A DNA stretch of 64,000 nucleotides from Thalassomonas actiniarum (GCF_000948975.2 NZ_CP059735.1:5702603-5766602); one strand, 5' to 3'; shown: positions 36,438 to 46,327, numbered from the stretch's first letter. Program-made: numbers and translations. Notes: generated by a model not told the origin, from the letters alone.

Positions 36438-38245
36438 GACTTATCCTCCGCCGGCTTTTCTTTCAGGGGCACCACATTACTCCCCCGGGGCAAATCCTGC
36501 TCTGTTGCCAGTTTTTCCACTTCACTTTCCGGCATATTTTGCGGAATAAAATCCGCCTTGACGCCCGGTACGCTATAGTCATAAGCCCAGCGGTAAACCA
36601 CAGGTAAGTTTTCCCCCCAGTTACCGTGTCCGGGTGGTGTGGTTTGCGTTTGCCACTCCAAAGTCGTGGCATTCCAGGGATTGTCACCGGCTTTTTTCCC
36701 TTTAAAGGCACTCCAGATAACGTTATAGATAAAGATCAACTGCACCACGCCGACAATAATCGCAGAAATGGTAATATTGGCATTTAGCACCTGGGCCGAG
36801 TCGGGAATAAATTCCGTCGGTCCCATGGCAAAATAACGCCTGGGCACGCCGAGAAATCCCAGGTAATGCATAGGTAAATAAATGGCATAGGTGCCTAAAA
36901 AGGTAAACCAGAAGTGAGCCTTACCTAAACCTGTATGCAAGAATCGTCCGGTGATTTTCGGATACCAGTGGTAGATAGCGGCAAATAGCACCATGATCGG
37001 CGAAACGCCCATCACCATATGGAAGTGCGCGACGACAAAATAAGTATCCGACAGGGGTAAGTCCACCACGACATTACCGAGAAAGAGCCCGGTAAGGCCG
37101 CCATGGGTAAAGGTAAAAATAAAGCCGATGGCGAACATCATGGGCACCGTCATATGGATATTGCCCCGCCACAGGGTCAGCACCCAGTTATAGACTTTCA
37201 ATGCCGTCGGCACGGCAATAATCAAAGTGGTGGTGGCAAAGAAAAAGCCAAAATAGGGATTCATACCGCTGACATACATATGATGGGCCCAGACGATAAA
37301 ACTCAGGCCGCCGATGGCCACTATTGCCCATACCATCATGCGGTAGCCAAAAATATTCTTTCTGGCGTGGGTGGCCAAGACATCGGAGACCATACCAAAA
37401 GCCGGCAGGGCAACAATATACACTTCGGGATGGCCAAAGAACCAGAACAGGTGCTGGAACAGCACAGGGCTGCCGCCGGTATAATCCAGAGTTTCCCCCA
37501 GGGATAACACCGCAGGCATAAAGAAGCTGGTGCCGATGACTTTATCCAGCACCATCATAATGGCACTCACCAGCAAAGCGGGGAACGCCAGCAAGCCCAA
37601 AATCGTCGCAATAAAAATTCCCCAGATGGTCAGCGGCATCCGCATCAGGGTCATGCCCCTGGCCCTGGCCTGCAAAATGGTGGTGACATAATTTAAGCCC
37701 CCCATGGTAAAGGCGATAATAAAAATCGCCAGCGAGGCCAGCATTAAAATAATACCGCCGTCATTACCCGGGGTGCCGGGCAATATCGTCTGCGGCGGAT
37801 ATAAGGTCCAACCGGCCCCCGTGGGCCCGCCGGTAACAAAAAAGCTGGCCAGCAGCACCAGCACCGCCAGTAAATAGGTCCAGTAACTGAGCATATTGAG
37901 AAAAGGAAACACCATGTCCCTGGCGCCCACCATCAGCGGGATCAGGTAGTTGCCAAATCCCCCGAGCAACAATGCCGTGAGCAGGTAAATCACCATGATC
38001 ATGCCGTGCATAGTCACGAATTGCAGATAAGCCGAGGGATCGATAAAGGAAAAGCTATCGGGAAAACCTAGCTGCAACCGCATCAGCCCCGACAACACCA
38101 GAGCCACCAGGCCAACGCCGATGGCGGTGATGGAATACTGAATTGCGATCACTTTATGATCCTGACTCCAGATATACTTGGTAAAAAAGCTCCCGGGATG
38201 GGGAGAATCATCAACTTGATCGGCAATTGCGGTATAAGAAGTCAT
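36434..38245 (-). CDS. ctaD: Cytochrome c oxidase subunit I (heme-copper oxidase, A-type)
   Basis: This 603-residue catalytic subunit holds low-spin heme, the high-spin heme-CuB centre and proton channels. Visible residues are the heme ligand in FVTMHGMIMVIYLL, the CuB/cross-linked segment WFFGHPEVYIVALP, the histidine pair AHHMYVSGM and the heme ligands in FVVAHFHMVMG. The E of HPEVY is the D-channel glutamate, so it is type A1. A polar C-terminal tail of about 60 residues extends past the last helix. It follows subunit II after 120 bases. Confidence 0.96.
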   Translation of the reverse strand: MTSYTAIADQVDDSPHPGSFFTKYIWSQDHKVIAIQYSITAIGVGLVALVLSGLMRLQLGFPDSFSFIDPSAYLQFVTMHGMIMVIYLLTALLLGGFGNYLIPLMVGARDMVFPFLNMLSYWTYLLAVLVLLASFFVTGGPTGAGWTLYPPQTILPGTPGNDGGIILMLASLAIFIIAFTMGGLNYVTTILQARARGMTLMRMPLTIWGIFIATILGLLAFPALLVSAIMMVLDKVIGTSFFMPAVLSLGETLDYTGGSPVLFQHLFWFFGHPEVYIVALPAFGMVSDVLATHARKNIFGYRMMVWAIVAIGGLSFIVWAHHMYVSGMNPYFGFFFATTTLIIAVPTALKVYNWVLTLWRGNIHMTVPMMFAIGFIFTFTHGGLTGLFLGNVVVDLPLSDTYFVVAHFHMVMGVSPIMVLFAAIYHWYPKITGRFLHTGLGKAHFWFTFLGTYAIYLPMHYLGFLGVPRRYFAMGPTEFIPDSAQVLNANITISAIIVGVVQLIFIYNVIWSAFKGKKAGDNPWNATTLEWQTQTTPPGHGNWGENLPVVYRWAYDYSVPGVKADFIPQNMPESEVEKLATEQDLPRGSNVVPLKEKPAEDKS

Positions 38246-38365
38246 TTATCTCACCTTCAATCTCATTATTATTGTGCGAACAACCAGGTCATCGCGTATT
38301 CGGATAGCAAACATCCGTTTGCTCCTTCAACTTTCTGTCGGTGCTAATGCATATCGGCAAGGGCA

Positions 38366-39796
38366 TTATTCTCCTGCCGATGCTGTTTCCGGCTGCAGCG
38401 CACGCCCTTTACCCGGCAAATTTGAGGTTAATGCCCCACCGGGCGCAAGCGAACCGATATAGGCCACCACATCATCCACCGCCTGTTCGTTTTGCAACAG
38501 CCTGGACATCAGTATCATCTGGCTGCCGTATAAATCTTTTCGATGTGCGCCCCGGATGCTTTGCTGGTAGTTGCTCAGCTGCCTTTTCAGGTACCAGGGT
38601 TGCAAGCCCGTCAGCTTAGGAGCATTGAGGGCAAATTTTCCTTCGCCGTTATCGCCATGGCAGTAGGAGCAATTGCGATACAAAATCTTCCCCTTAGCCA
38701 AATTTCCGCCGGCACCGGCTTTTGCCGCTTGCTCCGGCAAGGTGGCAATATAGGCAAGCACATCATCAATCGCCTTATCGTCGGCTAAGGTCGCCGACAT
38801 CGCCGCCATTTGTTGCCCGAATTGATCGTTTTTGTGGCTGCCCCGGATCCCCTGCTGATAATATTTCAGCTGACGTTTCATATACCAGGCAGGCTGACTT
38901 GCAAGTTGGGGGGCATTCATGGCTTCATTGCCTTCGCCGTTACTACCGTGGCAGGCGCTACAAGCGGCAAAGAGTGTTTTTCCTTTAACAAGATCATATT
39001 CGGGAGGTTGCAGGGTTTGGGCAAAAGTCGTCTGCTTTGCCAACCAGAGATCATAGGACTGCCTGCTGTCGACGACGATATGGCCGCGCATGGTATAATG
39101 CGCCATGCCGCAGAGCTCTTCACACAGTATTTCATAGCGTCCCAACTTAGTCGGCGTAAACCATAAATAACTGACCAGGCCCGGCACCAAATCCATTTTC
39201 ACCCGAAACTGGGGCACGGCAAAATTATGCAAAACATCTTTTGAGCGCATCAGCACTTTAACCGGTTGATCTATCGGCACATGCATTTCGTTACTGAAAA
39301 TTAAAATATCATCCAGGGCATTGGCATCTTCTGGATTGATACCAAAGGGGTTTTTCTCGCTGATCAGCTCAACCGCCGTCTGCCCCAAAATCCCGTCTTT
39401 CCCGGGCAGGCGATAACTCCAGTGCCATTGCTGGCCTACCGCTTCAAAGACATCGGCATCTTCGGGCACATTGACAAACTGTCCCCAAACAAATAATCCC
39501 GGCGCCAGCATAGCCGCAACCCCTATGGTAGTGATCAGCGTCAGCCAGGTTTCCAGCTTTTTATTTTCAGGTTCATAATCAGCACGTTTATTTTTGTTAA
39601 AACGGTAGCGGAACACCGCATAGGCGAGAAAACAGTTAACCAGCACAAAAACAATGCCGGTTACCCAAAAGGTAATATTAATAGTGTCATCTATCGAGCT
39701 CCAGTTGGACGCCAGTGGCGTAAACCACCAGGGACTGGCAAAGTGAAAAACCAACGAAGCCACCACCAGGATTATAATGACAATTGCTACCAGCAT
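38366..39796 (-). CDS. ctaC: Cytochrome c oxidase subunit II with two fused cytochrome c domains
   Basis: This 476-residue subunit of a caa3-type oxidase has two membrane helices (about 3-22 and 44-64, with another hydrophobic stretch near 93-110). The periplasmic cupredoxin domain carries the CuA ligands (CEELCGMAHYTMRGH). Two class I cytochrome c domains follow in tandem, with heme motifs CSACH (about 280) and CSYCH (about 376). Most caa3 enzymes have one such domain. GGGGAG lies 8 bases before the ATG. It is the first gene of the operon. Confidence 0.94.
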   Translation of the reverse strand: MLVAIVIIILVVASLVFHFASPWWFTPLASNWSSIDDTINITFWVTGIVFVLVNCFLAYAVFRYRFNKNKRADYEPENKKLETWLTLITTIGVAAMLAPGLFVWGQFVNVPEDADVFEAVGQQWHWSYRLPGKDGILGQTAVELISEKNPFGINPEDANALDDILIFSNEMHVPIDQPVKVLMRSKDVLHNFAVPQFRVKMDLVPGLVSYLWFTPTKLGRYEILCEELCGMAHYTMRGHIVVDSRQSYDLWLAKQTTFAQTLQPPEYDLVKGKTLFAACSACHGSNGEGNEAMNAPQLASQPAWYMKRQLKYYQQGIRGSHKNDQFGQQMAAMSATLADDKAIDDVLAYIATLPEQAAKAGAGGNLAKGKILYRNCSYCHGDNGEGKFALNAPKLTGLQPWYLKRQLSNYQQSIRGAHRKDLYGSQMILMSRLLQNEQAVDDVVAYIGSLAPGGALTSNLPGKGRALQPETASAGE

Positions 39797-40163
39797 ATAT
39801 TCTGCTCCCCAAAAGCCTTTAAGCCAAACAGAGATAAAAAACCTTGTTTCTGCCGCCCCTTAGTTCTTCACTTTGCTCAGGAAAATACAGTGAAAAAGCA
39901 ATCGGCCGGCAGCAGGAGAAACCAACAAAACATATGGTAAATAGCTGATGTTTATTGAGTTAAGTTGACCGCGTGTTTATCCGGAATTTATTTTTATCTA
40001 ACTACTATTAACATAGACCAAAAAAATGAATGTTCCAGAATCAACCGGAAAAACAAGGTATTAATTAAGAGCTTATAAAAACAAAAAAAACGAAGTGATA
40101 TAGAAGAAAGGACAGCGGCATGAAGCCAGTCATGCCGCCGGTGTCGCCTGAACCGCCTGCAGA
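39797..40163. other. 367-base intergenic region upstream of the cox operon
   Basis: It should hold the oxidase promoter, but I see no convincing -35/-10 pair or operator. At the right end lies the terminator hairpin of the next gene (40115-40138). No ORF of note is present. Confidence 0.5.
40106..40138 (-). terminator. Terminator hairpin after the 185-residue membrane protein gene
   Basis: Perfect 9-bp stem GCGGCATGA (40115-40123) with TCATGCCGC (40130-40138), followed on the minus strand by a pyrimidine-rich TGTCCTTTCTTC rather than a pure T-run. It lies 26 bases past the stop. Confidence 0.5.
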
Positions 40164-40721
40164 CTAAGGCATGGTTTTCATAAAACTGCGGAATTTATCC
40201 TGCCCCCGCACCACCCATCTTGGGGTGGCTGCCCCGGTACCGGCAGCTTCCAGTGCAGGATGCGCTTTAATCACTTTACTGAACGCCTGCTCCTGGTTGG
40301 CATCGACATCGACAAACAGAATATGTTTGCCTTTATGTAATAGCTCCTGAAAACGTTCAAAATTTACGTTAGGTTTCTGGATACCGATAAAGCCGCCTTC
40401 CCAGGTACAAAAGCCTAGCACTATGATTGCCAGAAATATCACGGGTAACCAACCAGCTGAACTTTCTGTCCATCCCATAAGATAAGAAACCAATAAAGTT
40501 AGCGCTGCGCCTACTACGCCAACCATGGCACCCACTTCGGTTGAATGCACGACATCTTGTTTTAAAACGGCTTCCACTTCATGTAAATGATGGTTTTCCA
40601 CTTCCGTATCATTCTCGCTCAAAATATGAATCTGAGGTTCTGTGATGCCTTCTGCTTCCAGTTCTTGCTCAACTAACTCCAAATCATCAAGATCATCAGT
40701 GATATAATAATGTCTTAACAT
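40164..40721 (-). CDS. Conserved membrane protein of unknown function
   Basis: This 185-residue protein has an acidic N-terminal part (LRHYYITDDLDDLELVEQEL), a glycine-rich hydrophobic segment (about 64-82, GAMVGVVGAALTLLVSYLMG), a second segment (about 90-106) and a C-terminal soluble domain ending RGQDKFRSFMKTMP. The N-terminus reads like a domain seen in stress-related DUF1269-like or glycine-zipper proteins, but I cannot name a family. GGAG lies 7 bases before the ATG. It stands alone between the oxidase and the two-component system. Confidence 0.65.
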   Translation of the reverse strand: MLRHYYITDDLDDLELVEQELEAEGITEPQIHILSENDTEVENHHLHEVEAVLKQDVVHSTEVGAMVGVVGAALTLLVSYLMGWTESSAGWLPVIFLAIIVLGFCTWEGGFIGIQKPNVNFERFQELLHKGKHILFVDVDANQEQAFSKVIKAHPALEAAGTGAATPRWVVRGQDKFRSFMKTMP

Positions 40722-41056
40722 ATTTAACTCCTATTGATAGAGCCCGATCATTACACGTTTTTCCCGAGAATGATCCCCAACGGATTCGGATAATACGGCT
40801 AATATTGGCATAAATAAATTAAGGCTTGGCCCCTTTATTTAAACCATAAGGCACAATTAAAGTATCCGACCTATTTAGTCAAGTATAGCAGTAATCCAAC
40901 AATAACAAACTCTTGCCGGGCAAGGGGTTAACCAGAAGTAATCACTTGCTTTACTTTTTGTTATTTGCATTTATTGAACAAGGGAGTCATCAAAGGAGAC
41001 AGGCCGCTTAATTGTAAAAATGCGCCGGTGGCAACAGACACTCACCAAGCCAGCTC
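40722..41056. other. 335-base intergenic region
   Basis: It lies upstream of the 185-residue membrane protein gene and downstream of the response regulator gene. It is AT-rich. I see no ORF, terminator or repeat that I can support. Confidence 0.5.
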
Positions 41057-41731
41057 TCAGCAAATTTCAACCTTATAGCCGACACCATAAACCGCCTGGA
41101 TCACTTCGGCCCCGGGTAATAATATCGCCAGTTTTTTACGTATTTTTTTAATATGGCAATCTATGGTACGCTCGCTGACAATGCGGTGATCATCATATAC
41201 CTGCGCCATCAACTGCTCCCGGGTGAATACTTTGTCCGGCTGAGCCAGCAAAATTTTAAATAGCTGGAATTCCACCTGGGTCAGGGCTACTTTTTCTCCT
41301 TTAATCATCGCCGTATAGCTTTCATCATAAAGCGCGATGACCGGCTCCCGGACGAGCCGACGGTCACCGGCACAGCGCCGCCCTACCGCGCGGATCCTGG
41401 CCAATACCTCTCTCGGGCTATAAGGTTTACAGATATAATCATCGGCCCCCAATTCCAGCCCCAATAAGCGGTCGATTTCCTCAATCCGCGCCGTCATCAT
41501 AATAATAGGCACCTGGGAAAATAACCGGATCTCCTTGCATATCTCTATGCCGTCTTTACCCGGCAACATTAAATCAAGCAAAATAAAATCCACCGGATAC
41601 TGCTTTACCCAGTCGACAACTTCTAAACCATTTTCCAGCAGCTCAGTATCAAAACCCGCCTGTAACAAGTAATCCGACATTAACCTTGCCAGTTTCACTT
41701 CATCCTCAACAATCAATATCTTCTGCTTCAT
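41057..41731 (-). CDS. baeR: OmpR-family response regulator (BaeR-like)
   Basis: This 224-residue DNA-binding response regulator has a receiver domain (about 1-118) with phosphoacceptor D53 in FILLDLMLPGKDG and the switch segment DDYICKPYSPREVLARI. A winged-helix output domain (about 130-222) has VFTREQLMAQVYDDHRIV and RTIDCHIKKIRKKL. Segments such as IEEIDRLLGLELGADDYICK match BaeR, the envelope-stress regulator of efflux genes. The kinase gene is 6 bases upstream. BaeR is the best guess. Confidence 0.85.
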   Translation of the reverse strand: MKQKILIVEDEVKLARLMSDYLLQAGFDTELLENGLEVVDWVKQYPVDFILLDLMLPGKDGIEICKEIRLFSQVPIIMMTARIEEIDRLLGLELGADDYICKPYSPREVLARIRAVGRRCAGDRRLVREPVIALYDESYTAMIKGEKVALTQVEFQLFKILLAQPDKVFTREQLMAQVYDDHRIVSERTIDCHIKKIRKKLAILLPGAEVIQAVYGVGYKVEIC

Positions 41732-41737
41732 TTGCTG

Positions 41738-43255
41738 TTACTCTTTTCCGGGACATGAGGCCTTAAGACCTTGACCACCAACACCATCAAATTCTCTTTT
41801 AAACTGTTTATTAAAAAGCGGGATTTTAATGATCAGCCATAAGCCCCCCATTGTTGAAGCTTTCGCCCGGATAGTACCGGCATGAGCTTTGACAATATTG
41901 TGGCAAATAGACAAGCCTAAACCGGCACCGCCGGTTCTGCGGCTACGGGAAGCGTCCACCCGGTATAAACGTTCGAAAATCTTATCCAGCTCATCAATAC
42001 CCACCCCGGGAGATGAGTCTTTAAAATCCAGCAACAAATTTTGCCCGTCGCTATGACTTGCTATCTGTAGTTTCCCCGGGTTATCGGTATAATCTAGGGT
42101 GTTCTTCAAGACATTAGAAAACAACTGTTTCAGCCGGTCAGCATCCGCCAACACCAGGCAAGTACCGGCACCGGAATCAAAGCTGACTTCTATGCCTTTG
42201 CGGGTAAAGTCATGACGAAACCCTGCCAGGGTGGTTTCGAGGATCACCTCGGGGTTTAGTGGCTGTTTCAGATAATTAAGCCCGCCGATATCCGACATCG
42301 ACAACTCGTAGAGGTCCCTGAGCAAGAAGTTCAGATGCTCAACTTCACCGTGCAAGGAGGCAATTGCCTCCGGCGTGGACTGGCGTATACCGTCCTGGAT
42401 CGCTTCTATCTCACCTTTTAATATCGCCAGCGGCGTGCGTAACTCATGGGAGATATCCGCCACCCATTGCCGGCGGGCCTGTTCATTTTCTTGCAGGGTG
42501 TGAGCCAGGGTATTAAAGTTGACCGACAACAGCCCCAATTCATCTTGACTGCTCACTGGAATGGCGGTTTGATATTTACCGGCAATCAAGTTAAGGGTTC
42601 CCCGAGTGAGTTCGTTTATCGGCTTAACCAAATAAGTGGCAACAGGCAGCACCGCCAGCAATGAAATGATGACCATGATCACAGCCACCAAAATAAAGGT
42701 ATGGCTTTGCTGGCGGATGAATTGCAGATCCAGCTTATCCAATTGGGGCTGATGCTTTATCTGCCCCAGGTAACCCACGGTTTGATCGCCGGCAATAATG
42801 GGGTGCAACTTAAGCTCACTCACCTCCCCGGGGGGCCCATGCAATATGTTTTTATTTTCATCAAGCAGATAAGACGGTTCATGTCCGGGATGCCCGCCCT
42901 TTCCGGCTCCCGGTACCGGGCCTGGCGACTTCAAACGATTTTCTCCCTCAGGCGCTATCTCAAAAGGCCTGTGCCCCGGGGGCTTCCCCATGGGGACGGG
43001 CACTCCCCGGACAGGCTGCATAAGTTCAAACCAATAGCTGCGATGACTGCTGATATACTGCCAACTCTGCTCTTTTTGCCACTCCCGGGCCAGCTGCTCA
43101 CTAAACTCCTGATGCAGCCGGCTTTCCTGCTGGTCGACATAGTTTAAAAACCCCTGATCAAAGCTCCACTGCATCACAAGATACATGCATAACACCACCC
43201 CGCCGGTGGCCGCCAGCAAGGTGGCAAATAATTTTGAACGTATACTAAAACTCAT
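41738..43255 (-). CDS. baeS: Sensor histidine kinase (BaeS-like)
   Basis: This 505-residue membrane kinase has a first membrane segment (about 9-28), a periplasmic sensor region of about 150 residues and a second membrane segment (about 187-207). A HAMP domain, a HisKA domain with H near 270 in VADISHELRTPLAIL, and a HATPase domain with the N box and G boxes (TGGAGLGLSICHNIV) follow. The periplasmic part contains an unusual Pro/Gly-rich stretch with KPPGHRPFE and GKGGHPGHEP, including several histidines that could bind metal. A polar C-terminal tail extends past the ATPase domain. Co-transcribed with the response regulator. Confidence 0.88.
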   Translation of the reverse strand: MSFSIRSKLFATLLAATGGVVLCMYLVMQWSFDQGFLNYVDQQESRLHQEFSEQLAREWQKEQSWQYISSHRSYWFELMQPVRGVPVPMGKPPGHRPFEIAPEGENRLKSPGPVPGAGKGGHPGHEPSYLLDENKNILHGPPGEVSELKLHPIIAGDQTVGYLGQIKHQPQLDKLDLQFIRQQSHTFILVAVIMVIISLLAVLPVATYLVKPINELTRGTLNLIAGKYQTAIPVSSQDELGLLSVNFNTLAHTLQENEQARRQWVADISHELRTPLAILKGEIEAIQDGIRQSTPEAIASLHGEVEHLNFLLRDLYELSMSDIGGLNYLKQPLNPEVILETTLAGFRHDFTRKGIEVSFDSGAGTCLVLADADRLKQLFSNVLKNTLDYTDNPGKLQIASHSDGQNLLLDFKDSSPGVGIDELDKIFERLYRVDASRSRRTGGAGLGLSICHNIVKAHAGTIRAKASTMGGLWLIIKIPLFNKQFKREFDGVGGQGLKASCPGKE

Positions 43256-43621
43256 AACACTTCATTGGCGCCGACTTTATACGGCAGCTGAGGATCCCGA
43301 ATTTGCTAACACTAGCATTGCCGGCGGCAGATAACAGGCAAGTCATCGGATTTCCTCAATCTTTCCACAATGCTTGCACAATCTGATTGAAAATAAGCTG
43401 TTAGCTTTAAAACAGCCAAGGGGCTCAACCGGTTATCCGGACAAAAGTTAGCTGGCTGTCCCCTGCTCCTGTTCATCCATGAACCCGCAGGATTGCTTGC
43501 AGGATGCAAGTACTTCGCTTATGCCGGGAGCATATAAGCTGAAATACTTCCATGTATAAAAAAAGTACGCCCGGAAAAACCAGGCGTACTTCTCTCATTA
43601 AGCCATGTGAATAAATTTACA
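43256..43621. other. 366-base intergenic region between baeS-like and DUF885 genes
   Basis: It contains the strong terminator of the DUF885 gene (43558-43591). A 65-codon open frame at 43312-43509 has no ribosome-binding site and random composition and is not called. The baeSR promoter is presumably here but I cannot define it. Confidence 0.5.
43558..43591 (-). terminator. Terminator after the DUF885 gene
   Basis: AAGTACGCC (43563-43571) pairs perfectly with GGCGTACTT (43583-43591), and on the minus strand the stem runs into seven T. It lies 30 bases beyond the stop. Confidence 0.85.
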
Positions 43622-45463
43622 TTAAGCTTTTTTCTGCGCTTCCACCCATTGCTCTACCTTGGCCTGTAAAATCGGCATAGGCAAAGCACCGTCAATGAGA
43701 ATCTGGGTATGGAATTTACGGATATCGAACTTATCCCCTAAAGCCGCTTCCGCTTTTGTTCTCATGTCGCGGATAGCACGCTGGCCGATTTTATAGGCCA
43801 ACGCCTGACCGGGAATAGAGATATAACGCTCTACTTCAGATTCAACATCACTGGCCGCCATAGATGAATTGGCGGTCATAAAGTCTATTGCCTGCTGACG
43901 GCTCCAGCCCTTGGCGTGCAAGCCGGTATCTACGACTAAGCGCATCGCCCTGAGCTGTTCATCAGCCAGACGCCCGTACCACTGGTAGGGATCGGTAAAC
44001 AAGCCCATTTCTTTACCCAGGCTTTCCGCATACAGGGCCCAGCCTTCGGCAAATACGGTATAGCCGCCAAATCTTCTGAATTTTGCCAACCCTTCTACTT
44101 CCTGCTGGATAGCAATCTGGAAATGGTGTCCCGGGGCAGCTTCATGGATGCTCAGGGTTTCCATAATAAATTTAGGCTGAGCTTTTAAATCATGGGTATT
44201 GATATAGAAGATCCCCGGACGCGAACCGTCAGGCGCCGGGCTCTGGTAACTGGCGCCGGCAGAAGAGGCGGCGCGGAAGGCTTCCACCGGACGCACTTCA
44301 TAATCGGCTTTAGGGAACACTTCAAACAACTGGCCGACCCGGCTGTTGATGTCGGCCTTAACCGTTTCATAAGCATCTACCACTTCCTGCTCGGAGGAAA
44401 AATAGAATTGCTCGTCTTCTTTAAGGAAAGTAAAGAACTCAGGCAAGCTGCCGTTAAAGCCCACGGTTTCTTTTACTTTTTTCATCTCACCGAGAATACG
44501 CGCCACTTCCTGCTGACCGTACTGATGAATTTCGTCTGCCGTTAACGCCAAGGTGGTATTTTCGGCAATCTGATGCTCATACCAGGCTTTGCCTTTAGGC
44601 AAGGCCGACAAGCCCACCGAATCCCGGCCATGCTGCTGATACTCATCGGTGACAAATGCCAGGGTTTTCTTATAGGTGGGGATAATCACCTGCTCTATCA
44701 CCTTGGAATAGCTGGCAATAATTTTTGCTTTTTCCGAGGCGCTGATTTTTTCGTTTTGCTCGAGCATGGTCAGCGGGCCATAAAAAACACTGCTTTTAAC
44801 ATCGTCAACCACATGGGCTTGCAGCTGAGGGATCACTTTTTCAATAATCGCCTTAGGCAATACCACATTTTTTTCAATACCTTCACGCATGACTTCAATA
44901 GTGCTGTCCATAAACAGGGCAAAGCCTTTGGCGCGCTGCTCGAAGTTATAATAATCTTTTGCGGTATTAAACGGCTGGGCACTGGCTCCCGAACCTAAGG
45001 TGGCAAAGAAGTTATGGATGCCGTACATCTGGTTGAAGGGCAGCATATGTTGGCCAAAACGGGTGCCGCGAATGGCCATTACCCGGTCTTGCTTAAAGAT
45101 TTTATAACTTAATAAATCCTGTCCTTCGAGTTTGCTCTCATCTATTTCCTTGATAGCTTTCAGGTACTTTTTCTCAAATGCCAGCTCCTTTGCCCGGTTT
45201 TCGGCGGTGAGCGGGGCGGGAAATTTATCATTATAGGCATTTTCACCGACAAAAGTCGCATATATCGGATTAAGCACCATCACCTCTTTAAAGTATTGAT
45301 CTAATAAGATATTAAGGCGCTGGGCTTCACTTTGTTTAGCCTGAGTTGCACCGGCTAAAGCCGTGGCTGAAGCGTTTTCGACATTGCTTGATGAGGAAAT
45401 AGAGTTTGACTGGCACGCGCTTAGCAGTAAAACAACCGACGCCCCCAAGAGTTGCTTTTTCAT
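43622..45463 (-). CDS. DUF885 family lipoprotein, putative metallopeptidase
   Basis: This 613-residue protein begins with a lipoprotein signal (MKKQLLGASVVLLLSAC, lipobox LSAC, Cys17) and a Ser-rich linker, so it should be membrane-anchored in the periplasm. The rest is an all-helical DUF885 domain with the zinc-site-like motif SIHEAAPGHHFQ (about 435-446), a separate conserved glutamate region FAEGWALYAESLG and FGGYTVFAEGW. DUF885 proteins look like M32/M3-type peptidases, but their substrates are mostly unknown. Monocistronic with its own terminator. Confidence 0.88.
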   Translation of the reverse strand: MKKQLLGASVVLLLSACQSNSISSSSNVENASATALAGATQAKQSEAQRLNILLDQYFKEVMVLNPIYATFVGENAYNDKFPAPLTAENRAKELAFEKKYLKAIKEIDESKLEGQDLLSYKIFKQDRVMAIRGTRFGQHMLPFNQMYGIHNFFATLGSGASAQPFNTAKDYYNFEQRAKGFALFMDSTIEVMREGIEKNVVLPKAIIEKVIPQLQAHVVDDVKSSVFYGPLTMLEQNEKISASEKAKIIASYSKVIEQVIIPTYKKTLAFVTDEYQQHGRDSVGLSALPKGKAWYEHQIAENTTLALTADEIHQYGQQEVARILGEMKKVKETVGFNGSLPEFFTFLKEDEQFYFSSEQEVVDAYETVKADINSRVGQLFEVFPKADYEVRPVEAFRAASSAGASYQSPAPDGSRPGIFYINTHDLKAQPKFIMETLSIHEAAPGHHFQIAIQQEVEGLAKFRRFGGYTVFAEGWALYAESLGKEMGLFTDPYQWYGRLADEQLRAMRLVVDTGLHAKGWSRQQAIDFMTANSSMAASDVESEVERYISIPGQALAYKIGQRAIRDMRTKAEAALGDKFDIRKFHTQILIDGALPMPILQAKVEQWVEAQKKA

Positions 45464-45656
45464 GATTTGTTCCTAAAAAGTTATTTTTATGTTTATTTTA
45501 TATTTATCATTAATATTTAAGCATGCCTGAGAAATAAGGCACAATCTAAAAGGTAAGAGAATATGACAAAAGCCCGTTGCCGCTCCCTTATATCTAGAGC
45601 CTTATCAGCAAGTAAACCGGAAAGATAAGCGGGAATGGATTAAGGAGAGAAAAAGT

Positions 45657-46136
45657 TTAGCTATTACCGACATCCAGTAATTTACGGATAGAGTCGGCAA
45701 TTTCATCAATTTTAGTAACATCGGTCGGCGCAATAAAAATGGTGTCATCACCGGCCAAAGTTCCTAAAATACCGGCCGCTTCCCCCATGCTGTCGAGCAT
45801 ACGGGCAATCAAAGGCGCACCGCCGATGCCGGTTTTTAAGATAATCTGCATATTGTTATGCTTAACCCCCAACACCACCGACTGGATGGCATGTTTAGAT
45901 CTGGGGATCACCAGCTCTTCCGGCAAGATATAAACGGTTTGATCTGAGGTATTGCGGGATTTTACCGCGCCGAGTTTCGCCAACAGCCGGGAAATTTTTG
46001 CCTGGGACAGATTTTCAAACCCCAGTTCTGCCAGCGCATCCGCCAACTGCCCCTGAGAGCCGTAACACTGATCCCTTAGCAAGCGTTTAAAGGCAAGGAT
46101 TAATTCAGAGTCATTTTTATTCGTTTTCAGGGTCAT
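45657..46136 (-). CDS. argR: Arginine repressor ArgR
   Basis: ArgR is the hexameric arginine-sensing repressor of arginine biosynthesis. The 159-residue protein has an N-terminal winged helix (about 1-75) with GSQGQLADALAELGFENLSQAKISRLL and a C-terminal oligomerisation/arginine-binding domain (about 85-155) with GTLAGDDTIFIAPTDV. It stands alone here and is not next to mdh as in many relatives. Confidence 0.95.
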   Translation of the reverse strand: MTLKTNKNDSELILAFKRLLRDQCYGSQGQLADALAELGFENLSQAKISRLLAKLGAVKSRNTSDQTVYILPEELVIPRSKHAIQSVVLGVKHNNMQIILKTGIGGAPLIARMLDSMGEAAGILGTLAGDDTIFIAPTDVTKIDEIADSIRKLLDVGNS

Positions 46137-46269
46137 ACTACTACTCGGTTCGCTTTAGGGTGAGATGCCGACAAAGATCCTTTTTTATCTCAACAGTTTT
46201 TCTCAACAACAGTGATCCGGCGAGTGTAACAACAGATGCCGGGGTGATGCAATGCTATTAGCTTATGCC

Positions 46270-46300
46270 AAAAACAAAGCAGGAGGCAAATGCCTCCTGC
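46270..46300 (-). terminator. Terminator after the FabD-like gene
   Basis: Perfect 10-bp stem GCAGGAGGCA/TGCCTCCTGC (46279-46288 and 46291-46300) with a minus-strand tail TTTGTTTTT. The loop is only two bases long as drawn, so the inner pairs probably open. It ends the gcdH/E1/acyltransferase block. Confidence 0.75.
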
Positions 46301-46327
46301 TAATAAGTTTGCACTTTAAATAACTAA

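Noticed and set aside
42701-43147. 148-codon open frame on the plus strand
   Set aside because: Antisense to the BaeS-like periplasmic region; no supporting signal.
43312-43509. 65-codon minus-strand frame before the DUF885 gene
   Set aside because: No ribosome-binding site, no recognisable composition; in a terminator-bearing intergenic region.
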